A DNA stretch of 64,000 bases from Falsiruegeria litorea R37 (GTDB lineage Bacteria; Pseudomonadota; Alphaproteobacteria; Rhodobacterales; Rhodobacteraceae). The position numbers were made by a program, and so were the translations under genes. Under the pieces are notes generated by a model that searched no databases, was not told where the DNA came from, and saw nothing but the letters and a program-made list of their open reading frames with translations. Position 1 is the first letter of the stretch. Every line of letters begins with the position of its first letter. The DNA lies in the NCBI RefSeq assembly GCF_900172225.1, contig NZ_FWFO01000001.1, forward strand, positions 2,108,001 to 2,172,000. The letters are read 5' to 3'. Shown here piece by piece: positions 1 through 9,720 of this stretch.

Positions 1-5
1 GCGCC

Positions 6-1235
6 ATGAACGCCCCTTTGACCAAACCGACCCTTCGCGCCAAAGACGCGCCCGATCTGAACAAATTCGATTGGGAAGACCCGTTTCGCCTGAACGATCA
101 GTTGAACGAAGACGAGCGCATGATTGCTGCCAGCGCGCGTGCATACGCACAGGAAAAGCTGCAGCCGCGCGTGACCGGAGCGTTCCAGACCGAGCATACC
201 GACCCCGAGATTTTCCGCGAAATGGGTGAAATGGGCCTGTTGGGCGTGACCGTTCCGGAACAATACGGCGGTTTGGGGTCCGGCTATGTCAGCTATGGCC
301 TGGTTGCGCGCGAGGTCGAGCGCGTCGACAGCGGCTATCGCTCGATGATGTCGGTGCAAAGTTCGCTGGTGATGTATCCGATCTATGCCTATGGCAGCGA
401 AGAGCAGCGCAACAAGTACCTGCCCAAACTGTCCAGCGGCGAATATATCGGCTGCTTTGGTCTGACTGAACCCGATGCGGGTTCGGACCCGGCAGGCATG
501 AAAACCCGCGCTGAAAAGATCGACGGCGGTTACCGTCTGACCGGCACCAAGATGTGGATTTCGAACGCGCCAATTGCGGATGTCTTTGTGGTCTGGGCAA
601 AATCCGACGCCCATGACGGCAAGATCCGTGGCTTTGTTCTGGACAAGGGCACCAAGGGATTGAGCGCGCCCAAGATCGAAAACAAGATGAGTCTGCGTGC
701 CTCGATCACCGGCGAGATCGTGATGGACGGTGTTGAGGTCGGCGAGGACGCGCTGCTGCCGCACGTACAGGGCCTGAAAGGTCCGTTCGGCTGTCTGAAC
801 CGTGCACGCTATGGCATCAGCTGGGGCGTGATGGGCGCGGCCGAAGCTTGCTGGCACGGCGCACGTCAATACGGACTGGACCGCCAGCAGTTCAACCGTC
901 CGTTGGCGCAGACGCAGCTGTTCCAACGCAAACTGGCCGACATGCAGACCGAGATCGCGCTTGGTCTGCAGGCCAGCTTGCGGGTAGGCCGCCTGATGGA
1001 CGAGGCAAACGCCGCGCCGGAAATGGTATCGATCGTCAAACGCAACAATTGCGGAAAGGCTCTCGACATCGCGCGCATGAGCCGGGACATGCACGGTGGT
1101 AACGGCATCAGCCTCGAATTCCAGGTTATCCGACACATGGTCAACCTTGAAACCGTGAACACCTATGAGGGGACACACGATGTCCACGCGCTGATCCTGG
1201 GACGCGCGCAAACCGGGCTGCAGGCCTTCTACTGA
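6..1235 (+). CDS. gcdH: Glutaryl-CoA dehydrogenase
   Basis: 409 residues, the usual length for this FAD enzyme, which oxidises and decarboxylates glutaryl-CoA to crotonyl-CoA in lysine/tryptophan and glutarate breakdown. Seen: the acyl-CoA dehydrogenase fold with the flavin-binding [11 protein letters not shown] segment and the WISNAP strand in the middle, an [11 protein letters not shown] segment that matches the glutaryl-specific Arg region, and near the C-terminus [15 protein letters not shown] with the catalytic Glu (about residue 388). The ATG at position 6 is complete, but its upstream region lies outside the window. A strong terminator follows directly, so it is either monocistronic or the last gene of its operon. 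Assignment over other acyl-CoA dehydrogenases rests on the Arg segment and the TYEGT motif. Confidence 0.93.
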   Translation: MNAPLTKPTLRAKDAPDLNKFDWEDPFRLNDQLNEDERMIAASARAYAQEKLQPRVTGAFQTEHTDPEIFREMGEMGLLGVTVPEQYGGLGSGYVSYGLVAREVERVDSGYRSMMSVQSSLVMYPIYAYGSEEQRNKYLPKLSSGEYIGCFGLTEPDAGSDPAGMKTRAEKIDGGYRLTGTKMWISNAPIADVFVVWAKSDAHDGKIRGFVLDKGTKGLSAPKIENKMSLRASITGEIVMDGVEVGEDALLPHVQGLKGPFGCLNRARYGISWGVMGAAEACWHGARQYGLDRQQFNRPLAQTQLFQRKLADMQTEIALGLQASLRVGRLMDEANAAPEMVSIVKRNNCGKALDIARMSRDMHGGNGISLEFQVIRHMVNLETVNTYEGTHDVHALILGRAQTGLQAFY

Positions 1236-1246
1236 TTTCGACATGC

Positions 1247-1276
1247 AAAAGCCCGGGCAGGATCCCGGGCTTTTTT
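1247..1276 (+). terminator. Intrinsic terminator after gcdH
   Basis: Arms AAAAGCCCGGG (1247-1257) and CCCGGGCTTTT (1264-1274) around a six-base loop, ending in a run of T. It is placed 12 bases after the gcdH stop. Confidence 0.9.
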
Positions 1277-1484
1277 ACCCACCGCATATTCGTGTAACCA
1301 GAATTATGTAAAATAAATTGTTACGGCGTTCGCGCAAGATACCAAGGTGAAACGTTCCGTCACCTGATATTGGCACAGATGCCTTTCCCGGCTACGCTTT
1401 TGATACGAAGACATTGTTATCCAACAGCTCTGACACGATTTCTGGGGAGGAATCTCGTATGTCACACGCGCTAGGATTTGGATC

Positions 1485-3185
1485 ATGACGGGCTTGTCCT
1501 ACGGTGATGCCGTCGCAGAGGTTCTAAAATCCGAACCCATGTTCGAGACGACGACCGTAGAAGTTGACGGTGTCTCCTTTCTTGCGTTCAAGAACATTCC
1601 ACAGGACTTGCGAGCCTTGCTGCAAACCAGTCGCGCGGCGCAGGAAAACGGTCAGGCAGAGTATTTGGTGTTTGAGGGCCAACGCCTTTCTTACGACGCG
1701 TTTTGCAATGACATCAACAAGATGGCGCACGTTCTGCAATCCCGCTTTGAAGTTTTGCCCCGTACGCGCGTCGCAGTCGCCATGAGTAACCGTCCTGAGA
1801 TGTTGATCCTGATGATGGCGATCAGTTCGATTGGCGCCACCTGCGTTTTCCTGAATGCCTGGTGGACGACAGAAGAGCTTCGGTATGCGTTGCAAGACAC
1901 AGATTCTAAACTGATTTTTACCGACACGCAGCGCCTTGAGCGTTTGAAACCCCTTCAGGAACAACTTGGTTTGACGCTGATCGGCGTTGACGAAACGCAA
2001 ACAGACCCCAGTTATGTCAGCCTAATGCGCAGCGAAACACGATCGGCGTGGCCAACGGTTGACATTGACCCCGACAGCGATTTTGCGATCATGTATTCCT
2101 CCGGCACGACCAGCGATCCCAAGGGCGTTGCCTTGACCCATCGAGGCGCAGTGAACGCCGTATTCACTTGGTTGGTGCAAGCAACGATCGCCCCTTTGAT
2201 CAATCCACCGGATGATCCCAACGCCGAAAAACCGCGCCCCGTGACACTGATCACGACGCCCTTGTTTCATGTCACCGCAACGCATCCCGGTTTTCTTCTC
2301 AGCCTTCCGGCCGGTGCCAAGGTGGTCCTGATGTATAAATGGGATGCGCAAACAGCGGTCGATTTGATCGAAACCGAGGGTGTCACACGCTTTGTTGGAG
2401 TTCCCACGCAGTCAGCAGACATTCAGATAGCTGCAAAGAACAGCGGTAAACCCCTTGAAACTCTTACACAAGTCGTTGCTGGTGGTGCCAAGAGACCTCC
2501 TGCACAAGTCAGTGAATTGGCTCAAGCATTTCCGCAGGCCGAGATCGCAACCGGCTGGGGTATGACTGAAACCAACGCCATCGGAATCGGCCTTTCCGGT
2601 GAGGATTACGTCGCACGACCAGGCGCAGCCGGGCGTTTGTTTCCTCCGCTGCAAGAAATGATGTTTCTGGACGAAGATGGCAGCCCTGTCGCCTTGGGTT
2701 CCGTCGGCGAGATGACAGTCAAAAGCGTCTGTAACATGCGGACTTATCTCAATAAACCAATCGAAACCTCAACCGCAATGCAGGACGGTTGGTTCAAAAC
2801 CGGGGATCTCGGATTCATCGATGATGATGGCATCATCACAATCGTGGATCGGAAAAAGAACATCATCATCCGCGGTGGTGAAAACATCGCCTGTCTGGAT
2901 GTCGAGGATGCCTTGCACCAGCATCCAGCCATCCTGGAAGCCTGTGCTTTCGCCATTCCACACGCACGTTTGGGAGAGGTCGTAGGGGCAGCCGTGCAAA
3001 CGCGTCCGGGCATGACGCTCAACCATGCAGAGTTGAGTAATTTTCTGCGCGATCGCATTGCCCGGTTCAAGACGCCCGAGCATCTGTGGGTGCAGACAAC
3101 GCCCCTGCCCCGTGGCGCGACCGACAAGATCGATCGCCGCGCCTTGCGCAAAACCTGCATGGCAAATTTGAGCAAAAAAACCTGA
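1485..3185 (+). CDS. Acyl-CoA synthetase (AMP-forming), class I adenylate-forming ligase
   Basis: 566 residues. It activates a carboxylic acid to its CoA thioester through an acyl-adenylate. Seen: the phosphate-binding loop YSSGTTSDPKG, the GWGMTETN motif, TGDLGFIDDDG followed by VDRKKNIIIRGGENI (hinge region), and a C-terminal PRGATDKIDRRALRK with the catalytic Lys. The substrate cannot be read from the sequence; size and motifs fit medium- or long-chain fatty acyl-CoA ligases. An SDR gene follows after 23 bases, so the two are probably cotranscribed. The start ATG has only a weak GGA element upstream. The 208 bases before it hold nothing recognisable apart from AT-rich DNA around 1290-1330. 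Confidence 0.88.
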   Translation: MTGLSYGDAVAEVLKSEPMFETTTVEVDGVSFLAFKNIPQDLRALLQTSRAAQENGQAEYLVFEGQRLSYDAFCNDINKMAHVLQSRFEVLPRTRVAVAMSNRPEMLILMMAISSIGATCVFLNAWWTTEELRYALQDTDSKLIFTDTQRLERLKPLQEQLGLTLIGVDETQTDPSYVSLMRSETRSAWPTVDIDPDSDFAIMYSSGTTSDPKGVALTHRGAVNAVFTWLVQATIAPLINPPDDPNAEKPRPVTLITTPLFHVTATHPGFLLSLPAGAKVVLMYKWDAQTAVDLIETEGVTRFVGVPTQSADIQIAAKNSGKPLETLTQVVAGGAKRPPAQVSELAQAFPQAEIATGWGMTETNAIGIGLSGEDYVARPGAAGRLFPPLQEMMFLDEDGSPVALGSVGEMTVKSVCNMRTYLNKPIETSTAMQDGWFKTGDLGFIDDDGIITIVDRKKNIIIRGGENIACLDVEDALHQHPAILEACAFAIPHARLGEVVGAAVQTRPGMTLNHAELSNFLRDRIARFKTPEHLWVQTTPLPRGATDKIDRRALRKTCMANLSKKT

Positions 3186-3208
3186 ACAAACTGCAAGAAG
3201 AGATTGAA

Positions 3209-3982
3209 ATGGAAGTAGAAAACAAGATCATCGTTGTGACAGGCGCAGCAAGCGGGATCGGCCGCGCCCTAGCGCAACGGTTTGCGGCCAATGGCGCAAA
3301 AAAAGTCATTTGTTCGGATCTGAACCTTGAAGGCGCACAGGCCGTCGCTGCTGAAATCGATGGCGTGGCCATCGCCACCAATGTTGGCGTCGAAGAGGAC
3401 ATCAAGGCGTTGGTCGAGCAGGTCGAAACCGAAGTTGGCCCGATAGACATCTTTTGCTCGAACGCCGGGATCCTGACCCTGGGTGGTGTGGACGCAAGCA
3501 ACGATGATTGGCAAAAGATTTGGGATATCAATGTGATGTCACAAGTTTGGGCAGCCCGTCATGTTATCCCGCGCATGGTGGAACGTGGCGGCGGGTACCT
3601 GCTTAACACCGCATCTGCGGCGGGGCTGCTCAACCAGGTCGGCGCCGCGCCGTATGGGGTGAGCAAACATGCCTCGGTCGGTTTGGCCGAATGGCTGGCG
3701 ATGAGCCATGGCGACGATGGCATCGGGGTTTCGGTTCTGTGCCCGCAAGCCGTTCGGTCCGAAATGACACGCGGACACGAAGAATCCGTGGCCGCACTGG
3801 ACGGCTTGCTGGAGCCTGAGGATGTGGCCGACGCCTGTATTGAGGCCATTCGCACCGGCACCTTCCTGGTGCTGCCGCATCCACAGGTTTTGGACTATAT
3901 CCGAATGAAAACAGCTGACTACGATCGGTGGTTGGGTGGCATGCGAAAGTTGAACCGGCAGTTTGGCGGAAAGCTGGACTAA
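3209..3982 (+). CDS. Short-chain dehydrogenase/reductase
   Basis: 257 residues, the classical SDR length. Seen: the N-terminal cofactor motif TGAASGIG, an acidic residue (CSDLN) at the end of beta-2 that suggests NAD preference, the NAG motif, and the catalytic Tyr-Lys in YGVSKHA with the preceding Ser in NTASAAG. The start was set at ATG 3209, where the Rossmann fold begins and a GAAGAG element lies upstream; a longer in-frame reading overlaps the ligase and adds low-complexity sequence. It follows the ligase closely, so it may oxidise a hydroxyacyl intermediate of the same acid. Substrate unknown. Confidence 0.88.
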   Translation: MEVENKIIVVTGAASGIGRALAQRFAANGAKKVICSDLNLEGAQAVAAEIDGVAIATNVGVEEDIKALVEQVETEVGPIDIFCSNAGILTLGGVDASNDDWQKIWDINVMSQVWAARHVIPRMVERGGGYLLNTASAAGLLNQVGAAPYGVSKHASVGLAEWLAMSHGDDGIGVSVLCPQAVRSEMTRGHEESVAALDGLLEPEDVADACIEAIRTGTFLVLPHPQVLDYIRMKTADYDRWLGGMRKLNRQFGGKLD

Positions 3983-4007
3983 AGTCCAAGGCGCGTAGCC
4001 ATGGACC

Positions 4008-4030
4008 GGCACCGGGCGTCGCCCGGTGCC
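4008..4030. terminator. Hairpin between convergent genes
   Basis: Perfect 10-bp arms GGCACCGGGC and GCCCGGTGCC with a 3-base loop, between the convergent SDR and tesB genes. There is no T-run, so it may work poorly or only with Rho. Confidence 0.5.
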
Positions 4031-4099
4031 ACGCCCAAGACCGCCAGCGATTTCGGCGCAGCCGGGATCAGCGCGGGCGCGGGAGCCCCCCCCGCCGCT

Positions 4100-4972
4100 T
4101 TAGTTCTTTGGTTTGCGATTGGGGCGCATCAGCCCCTCTTGCGCCACGCTGGCCACCAAGGTGCCGTCGCTGTTGTAGATCGCACCGCGGTTGAAACTGC
4201 GACCGCGCCCCGAAAACGGCGCATCCATCGCATAGAGATGCCAGTCCTGGAACGCGATCGGCGCGTGAAACCACATGGCATGATCCAGGCTCGCGCCATT
4301 CACCTCACCCTTGAACCAGCTCAGGCCATGTGGGCGCAGTGCGGAACTCAGCAGCGCCATGTCCGAGGCATAAGCCATCAGGATATGTTGCATCTGCGGA
4401 TCGGCACCGGCCGCCGCCGCCATGCGGAACCACAGGTGATTGGCGTCATCGGTGGGCTCGGGCTCGAACAGGTCCCGAGGCGCGACCTCTCGGATTTCGA
4501 TAGGCCGCGGACGCAGGAATTCGGCGCGGTGCTGTTCGGGGATGCGGTCAATGTAGCGATCGCGCAGGGACTCGCGGGTCTCCAATTTTTCTGGACCGTC
4601 GACCTGAGGCATCGGGTGCTGGTAATCCCAACCTTCATCGTCGACATGAAATGACGCCGACAGGTTCAAGATCTGCTTGCCGTGCTGGATCGCGACAACC
4701 CGGCGCGTCGTGAAACTGCCACCATCGCGCGCGCGGTCCACGGAATAGATCACCGGAATCGACGGATCACCGGGACGGATGAAATAGGCGTGCAGCGAAT
4801 GGCACAAGCGGTCCGGCACTGTGCGATAGGCCGCTGCAAGGGCCTGCGCGATCACCTGACCGCCATAGATGCGCGTCGGCGTTTCGCCGCCGGAACCAAC
4901 ACCCCGAAACAGATCGACCTCAAGGCGTTCGATATTCAGAAGGTCCAGCAGTTTGGTTTCGGCTTCGGTCAT
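4100..4972 (-). CDS. tesB: Acyl-CoA thioesterase II
   Basis: 290 residues, a double hotdog protein of TesB type that hydrolyses acyl-CoA to free acid and CoA. Seen: GGQVIAQAL and SLHAYFIRPGDP in the first hotdog, and in the second the Asp of AYASDMALL, the Ser/Asp of SLDHAMWFH and the Gln of VASVAQEGLMR, which match the Asp-Thr/Ser-Gln catalytic set of E. coli TesB. ATG 4972 has a GAGG element upstream and lies 12 bases after the acetoacetyl-CoA synthetase stop, so it ends a leftward operon of acyl-CoA genes. Confidence 0.92.
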   Translation of the reverse strand: MTEAETKLLDLLNIERLEVDLFRGVGSGGETPTRIYGGQVIAQALAAAYRTVPDRLCHSLHAYFIRPGDPSIPVIYSVDRARDGGSFTTRRVVAIQHGKQILNLSASFHVDDEGWDYQHPMPQVDGPEKLETRESLRDRYIDRIPEQHRAEFLRPRPIEIREVAPRDLFEPEPTDDANHLWFRMAAAAGADPQMQHILMAYASDMALLSSALRPHGLSWFKGEVNGASLDHAMWFHAPIAFQDWHLYAMDAPFSGRGRSFNRGAIYNSDGTLVASVAQEGLMRPNRKPKN

Positions 4973-4984
4973 TGGGGCCTCATT

Positions 4985-6946
4985 TCAGCTCAGGTTCCGC
5001 GACCGGGCGTAATCGATGAAGGTATCGAAGCTGTCTGGGTTCACCATCGAATCCCGATTGACCACTTTGGCCGGATCGCCGCCAAGTAGCAGCTTTTTCA
5101 CCGGAACTTCCAGCTTTTTGCCCGACAGCGTGCGCGGGACCTCGGCAATCCTTACAATCTCGTTAGGCACAAAGCGCGCCGAGACAGAGGCACGGATCGC
5201 ACCGTTTATCTTGTCCTCCAATGCTTCGGTCAGTTCGACGTCAGCCGCAAGCACCACAAAAAGCGGCATGAAACTTTCACGCCCCAGAAATTCTAAATCC
5301 ACCACCAGGCTGTCCAAGATTTCATCCAGCCCTTCAACGGCCTGATAAATCTCGGACGAGCCCATACGCAGGCCTTTGCGGTTGATGGTGGCATCCGAGC
5401 GGCCATAGATCACCGAGCCGCCCTCTGGCGTGATCTCGATCCAATCGCCGTGACGCCAGACGCCTGGGTAGGTATCGAAATAGCTGTCATGCAGGCGCGA
5501 GCCGTCTTCGTCACCCCAAAAGAACAGTGGCATCGACGGCAGCGGTTCGGTGCAGACCAGCTCCCCCACTTCGCCAAACAGTTCTTTTCCAAAGGGGTCA
5601 TAACTGCGCACCGCATTGCCAAGCAAACGGCACTGCATTTCACCCGCACGGACGGGCAACATCGGGTTGCCACCTACAAATGCGCCACAGAAATCGGTGC
5701 CGCCGGAAATGGGCGCCAGCCAGATGTCTTCGCCGATGGCATTATAAATCCAGGCATATCCGTCCGAGGTCAGCGGCGAGCCCGTGGTGCCGACAGACAC
5801 CAGCGCGCTCAGATCCAAGGCGTCACACGGGCGAATGCCCGATTTCGCGCAGACCGTGACATAAGCCGCGCCCACACCCAGATAGGTGATCCGTTCCTCC
5901 GCCACTGTACGCCAAACCGACAGCATGTCAGGATGGTTGGGCGCACCGTCATAAGCCAGCACACAAGCCCCCTGCCCCAAGGCCACAAACTGTGCATTCC
6001 ACATCACCCAGCCCGAGCTGGTCAGCCAGCAAAAACGATCATCGGGCCCAATGTCCTGATGCAACGACTGTTTGGCGCCCTCCAGCAGGATGCCACCATG
6101 TCCATGCACGATGGGTTTCGGGTTGCCGGTCGTACCCGACGAATAGACCACCCAGATCGGGTGATCAAAGTCGACCCTTTCGATGCTCAGCTCGGCCGGC
6201 GTCGCGATCTGATCTGCCCAGGGCAACGCATCGCCTGGCACCTCGCCGACCACCGGCACCAGGATCGTGGTTTCCACCGTTGGCAGGCCCTGCCGGATCT
6301 CGGCCAATACCGCGCGTTTGTCATGGGTGACACCGGCATGCACATACCCATCCTGAGCGATCAGAACCTTGGGTTCGATCTGCTGGAACCGATCCAGAAT
6401 TGCCACATGCCCCATATCCGGCGCGCAGAGCGACCAGATCGCCCCGATGCTGACGGTGGCCAGGCAGGCAATGATCGACACTTCGGTATTGGGCAGGATC
6501 GCAACGACGCGGTCACCCTTGGTCACCCCCTGAGCGCGCAGATTTGCAGCGACGCTGGCAACTTGCGACGCCAGTTCGGCCCAGGTCATCTGAGACCGTC
6601 CAAACGTCTCGGACTGCACGATAAGGGCGGTCGCATCTGGTTTGGTGGCTCCATGACGCAGCATCTGTTCTGCAAAATTCACGTGCGTGCCTGGGAACCA
6701 AACAGCACCGGGCATCTTGCGTTCGGTGATGACGTGTGCAGGCGCCACATCCGAGCGGATGTCGAAGTACTCCCAGATCGCCAACCAGAACCCGTCAAGG
6801 TCCGTCACGCTCCAATTCCAGAGGGCATTGTAGTCAGCAAAACTGCGTCCGATGCGGCGTTCGACCCAGGCGGTGAAATCAGACATCCGGCTCTGTTCGG
6901 TGCGGTCTTTGGTGGGGGTCCACAAGACCTCTCGGGTATCGGTCAT
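4985..6946 (-). CDS. aacS: Acetoacetyl-CoA synthetase
   Basis: 653 residues, the normal length for acetoacetate-CoA ligase. Seen: the ACS-type N-terminus (LWNWSVTDLDGFWLAIWEYF), the adenylation loop VVYSSGTTGNPKPIVHGHGG, the segment WHPR-like IYGRSDATINRKGLRMGSSE, and a C-terminal LSGKKLEVPVKKLL with the catalytic Lys. It converts acetoacetate to acetoacetyl-CoA and so links ketone bodies, leucine breakdown and polyhydroxybutyrate to central metabolism. The start is ATG 6946, whose ATGA overlaps the stop of the upstream serine hydrolase gene; a longer in-frame reading would run deep into that gene. The coupling argues for a single operon. Confidence 0.92.
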   Translation of the reverse strand: MTDTREVLWTPTKDRTEQSRMSDFTAWVERRIGRSFADYNALWNWSVTDLDGFWLAIWEYFDIRSDVAPAHVITERKMPGAVWFPGTHVNFAEQMLRHGATKPDATALIVQSETFGRSQMTWAELASQVASVAANLRAQGVTKGDRVVAILPNTEVSIIACLATVSIGAIWSLCAPDMGHVAILDRFQQIEPKVLIAQDGYVHAGVTHDKRAVLAEIRQGLPTVETTILVPVVGEVPGDALPWADQIATPAELSIERVDFDHPIWVVYSSGTTGNPKPIVHGHGGILLEGAKQSLHQDIGPDDRFCWLTSSGWVMWNAQFVALGQGACVLAYDGAPNHPDMLSVWRTVAEERITYLGVGAAYVTVCAKSGIRPCDALDLSALVSVGTTGSPLTSDGYAWIYNAIGEDIWLAPISGGTDFCGAFVGGNPMLPVRAGEMQCRLLGNAVRSYDPFGKELFGEVGELVCTEPLPSMPLFFWGDEDGSRLHDSYFDTYPGVWRHGDWIEITPEGGSVIYGRSDATINRKGLRMGSSEIYQAVEGLDEILDSLVVDLEFLGRESFMPLFVVLAADVELTEALEDKINGAIRASVSARFVPNEIVRIAEVPRTLSGKKLEVPVKKLLLGGDPAKVVNRDSMVNPDSFDTFIDYARSRNLS

Positions 6947-8166
6947 ACGATCAGTGCTCCATGTACCAGCGCCTTGAGCTCGGCGCGCGAGGGGTACGAA
7001 CTCGACGGCGACAGTTGCGTGAAGAAGACAACAGACATGTCGGCCACCGGGTCCATCCAGAAAAACGTCGAGGCCATGCCACCCCAACTGAAATCCCCCA
7101 CATGGCCCGGGCAACGCGCGCGCGCCGGATCCAACACCACGGCGCCGCCCAGACCAAAACCCATCCCCTCCATCGGTTGTTCAGCAAAGCTTTGCGGTCC
7201 CATCGAGGCGATGTCGCCCGGCAGATGATTGCGCATCATGAACCGCAGGGTTTCCGGGCTGAGAAGCCGCCCTCCATCAAAAGTGCCACCGCGTCGCAGC
7301 ATTTCGACAAATTTCATGTAATCATCGATGGTCCCGATCAGACCACCGCCACCGGAATACATATCGGCGTGCTCAAACGGCGATGATCCGGGTTTGTCCA
7401 CCATCCGCAATGTGTCGCCACCACTGCTCGCTTCATTCAGCGCCATGGCGTCCCCTGCGAGTGGGGTGTAAAGAGAAGAAAAGCGCGGAAACTGTTTTTG
7501 TGACACAGAAAATGCCGTTTCAGTCATTCCTAGCGGCGCAAAAATCTCCTCCGCGAAAAACTCTGCCAGAGACCGGCCCGAGACCACTTCGACCACGCGA
7601 CCAAGGATGTCGGTGCTGACGGAATATTCCCACCGAGTGCCGGGTTGAAACGCCAGCGGCAGGGTCGCCACACGATCTGCCATGGCGGCCAGGCTTCCCT
7701 GATTGGGTTTGAACAGGATGTCCTGTTCGTCCATCTCACGTGCCAGAACACCGGGATTGAACGGATAGCTCAACCCGCTTGTGTGGGTCAGCAGCTGATG
7801 CAACGTCGGTGCCTGACTGGGTTCCACCTGATCAATGCGGTCCGCGTTCGGTACGAGCGCCTGCATGTCCTTGAACGCTGGGATGAAATTTGAAACCGGC
7901 GCATCCAGATGAAACAGCCCCCGTTCGGCCAGCATCATGATCGCAACCGAGGTGATCGGCTTTGTCATCGAATAAATCCGCGCGACTGTGTCCCGTTCGA
8001 ACGGTAAGTCTTGCTCGACGCTGCGCTTGCCGGTTGCGTTGAAATACACCTCTTCGCCGCCTCGTTGGATCAGGACCGAACTGCCTGCGTATTTTCGCTC
8101 GGCCACATAGCGGTCCATCCAGGTGCCAATCCGGTCCAATCTGCTCTGGTCAAATCCTGTTGCCAC
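6943..8166 (-). CDS. Serine hydrolase of the beta-lactamase/penicillin-binding (class C-like) family
   Basis: 407 residues. Seen: the SMTK tetrad (Ser-x-x-Lys nucleophile) after YSMTKPITSVA, a YSVS tyrosine motif in the middle and HVGDFSWGG in the position of the KTG-type third motif. There is no signal peptide, so it is probably cytosolic and an esterase or amidase rather than a true beta-lactamase. I set the start at GTG 8166, six bases downstream of GAAAGGA; a TTG two codons earlier has no room for a ribosome site. It sits between an enoyl-CoA hydratase (2-base gap) and aacS (4-base overlap), so it probably acts on a pathway ester or lactone. Confidence 0.85.
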   Translation of the reverse strand: MATGFDQSRLDRIGTWMDRYVAERKYAGSSVLIQRGGEEVYFNATGKRSVEQDLPFERDTVARIYSMTKPITSVAIMMLAERGLFHLDAPVSNFIPAFKDMQALVPNADRIDQVEPSQAPTLHQLLTHTSGLSYPFNPGVLAREMDEQDILFKPNQGSLAAMADRVATLPLAFQPGTRWEYSVSTDILGRVVEVVSGRSLAEFFAEEIFAPLGMTETAFSVSQKQFPRFSSLYTPLAGDAMALNEASSGGDTLRMVDKPGSSPFEHADMYSGGGGLIGTIDDYMKFVEMLRRGGTFDGGRLLSPETLRFMMRNHLPGDIASMGPQSFAEQPMEGMGFGLGGAVVLDPARARCPGHVGDFSWGGMASTFFWMDPVADMSVVFFTQLSPSSSYPSRAELKALVHGALIV

Positions 8167-8168
8167 GT

Positions 8169-8966
8169 TCAATCCTTTCGTTTCGCATCGGCCATCTGTC
8201 GGCCGCGCGCGGTCGCGCGATCCCGTCCCACCGCCACATCCGACGCAGACACCTGCGCAATATGTTCATCAAATACTTGGGTTTCCTTGGACATCGCCTG
8301 ATCCAGCGGCAAACCCTCACCGTCGCTGATCAGCCCGCGAATACGACCCATCGTGGTCGCGTCAGTGCTCGCAATTTGCCCGGCCAAATCCAAGGCACGA
8401 TCCAGCAGCGCGTCGGCTGCAACAACTTCGTTCACAAGACCCCAGTGTAACGCTTTGTCCGCGCTCACAAATTCACCCGTCAGACTCATCTGTCGAGCAC
8501 GGTTAATCCCGACCAGACGCGGTAGAATCTGGGTCATCCCCCAACTGGGCGTGATCCCAACCCGGGCATGGGTATCAGCAAACACCGCCGCCTCTGAAGC
8601 GATCAGAAAATCGCCCATCAAGGCAAGCTCCAACCCGCCAGTGATGGCATATCCATTCACGGCGGTGATGATCGGTTTCGGACAGGCGCGCGCCACGGCA
8701 AACAGGTTGTCCGCCCCGTGCCAATCGAACTGACCTGCCACGTTGTCGGCCTGTGACATCTCTTTCAGGTCCACCCCTACGCTGAAGGCACGACCGTTGC
8801 CGGTCAGGACAATCGCCCGCAAATCAGTGTCTTCAGACAACTCGCGAACAGCCCCAGTCAGGTCCTTTACCAGGGCACGCGACAAGGCGTTGAGCGCGTC
8901 AGGGCGGTTCAGGCGTATAACCGCTAGCGGCCCGTCGCGGTGTATCTGGATCAAAGGCTCTGCCAT
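8169..8966 (-). CDS. Enoyl-CoA hydratase/isomerase family protein
   Basis: 265 residues, crotonase fold. Seen: LNRPDALNALS at the N-terminus, GNGRAFSVGVDLKEM (first oxyanion-hole segment) and AITGGLELALMGDFLIASE (second oxyanion hole). The position of the first catalytic Glu of true hydratases is Leu-Ala-Leu-Met rather than a Glu, so the reaction could be isomerisation or hydrolysis rather than hydration. One base separates its start from the stop of another crotonase gene upstream, and two bases separate it from the hydrolase downstream, so the genes form one operon. Confidence 0.87.
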   Translation of the reverse strand: MAEPLIQIHRDGPLAVIRLNRPDALNALSRALVKDLTGAVRELSEDTDLRAIVLTGNGRAFSVGVDLKEMSQADNVAGQFDWHGADNLFAVARACPKPIITAVNGYAITGGLELALMGDFLIASEAAVFADTHARVGITPSWGMTQILPRLVGINRARQMSLTGEFVSADKALHWGLVNEVVAADALLDRALDLAGQIASTDATTMGRIRGLISDGEGLPLDQAMSKETQVFDEHIAQVSASDVAVGRDRATARGRQMADAKRKD

Positions 8967-8967
8967 G

Positions 8968-9720
8968 TCAGCCGATCATCTTGCGCATGGCTTGGGTTGT
9001 CTCGTCATTGAACCAACCTGTGCTGGACCGATTGGCCCCATCACGCATGCCTTGTTCGATGGTTTCAATGGCACCGCCCCTGATCTGCTGCTTGATCGAG
9101 GCATAGGTTTTGGGTGGCAATTCAGCCAGGGCGCGCGCCTCGGTCATAGCGCGCTCGCGCGGGTTTTCTTCGGTTACCGCATCCAAAATGCCATAGCGAT
9201 AAGCCTCGAGCGCCGACATGGGCTGGCCCGTCAGCATCAGACGGCGCAGCGCATCCGGACCCAACGTGGCCCGTGCAATTTCCAGCGGCCCCACGGGGAA
9301 ATCTGCACCCACGCGCACCTCGGCCAGCCCCAGCACGGCGCGCGGACCGCCGATGCGAATGTCGCTGCCCAAAACAAAGAACAACCCACCCGCAATCGCA
9401 GCCCCATCGACCGAGCAAACCACCGGCTTGGGATTGGCAAAGAGGCTGAGAAAGCCAACGTTCAGCCCTTCGACGATGGCGTTTTGCTGGTTCAAATCGA
9501 AATGCTGCGCCTCCTTCAGATCCAACCCGGCTGAGTACACCTTGAACGGGCTGGTCAGGACAATGGCGTGGACGTCCGGATCACCCGCAAGTCCGTCCAA
9601 CAGATCTTTGAAAGAAAAAAGAAACTCGGGGCTGAGCGCGTTTACTGGCGCGCGGTTCAAGCCGATTTCGACGATCCCGCCCTCATGGTCGGTTCTGATC
9701 AGATGCTCTGCGTCGGTCAT
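8968..9720 (-). CDS. Enoyl-CoA hydratase/isomerase family protein (divergent)
   Basis: 250 residues. Seen: LNRAPVNALSPEFL, TSPFKVYSAGLDLKEAQ (oxyanion loop) and VDGAAIAGGLFFVLGSDIRI. The second loop lacks the usual acidic residues of hydratases, which points to delta3-delta2 isomerase-like activity; this is inference. The start is ATG 9720, which has a clear GGGAGAGGG site and gives the normal family N-terminus; the longer reading starts inside the neighbouring regulator gene. It is the first gene of the leftward operon that runs to tesB. Confidence 0.85.
   Translation of the reverse strand: MTDAEHLIRTDHEGGIVEIGLNRAPVNALSPEFLFSFKDLLDGLAGDPDVHAIVLTSPFKVYSAGLDLKEAQHFDLNQQNAIVEGLNVGFLSLFANPKPVVCSVDGAAIAGGLFFVLGSDIRIGGPRAVLGLAEVRVGADFPVGPLEIARATLGPDALRRLMLTGQPMSALEAYRYGILDAVTEENPRERAMTEARALAELPPKTYASIKQQIRGGAIETIEQGMRDGANRSSTGWFNDETTQAMRKMIG

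Noticed and set aside
5450-7228. Long open frame of about 590 codons on the + strand opposite acetoacetyl-CoA synthetase
   Set aside because: It lies antisense to a clear gene, has no ribosome site, and its translation is rich in Arg, His and Gln, the pattern of GC-rich shadow frames.
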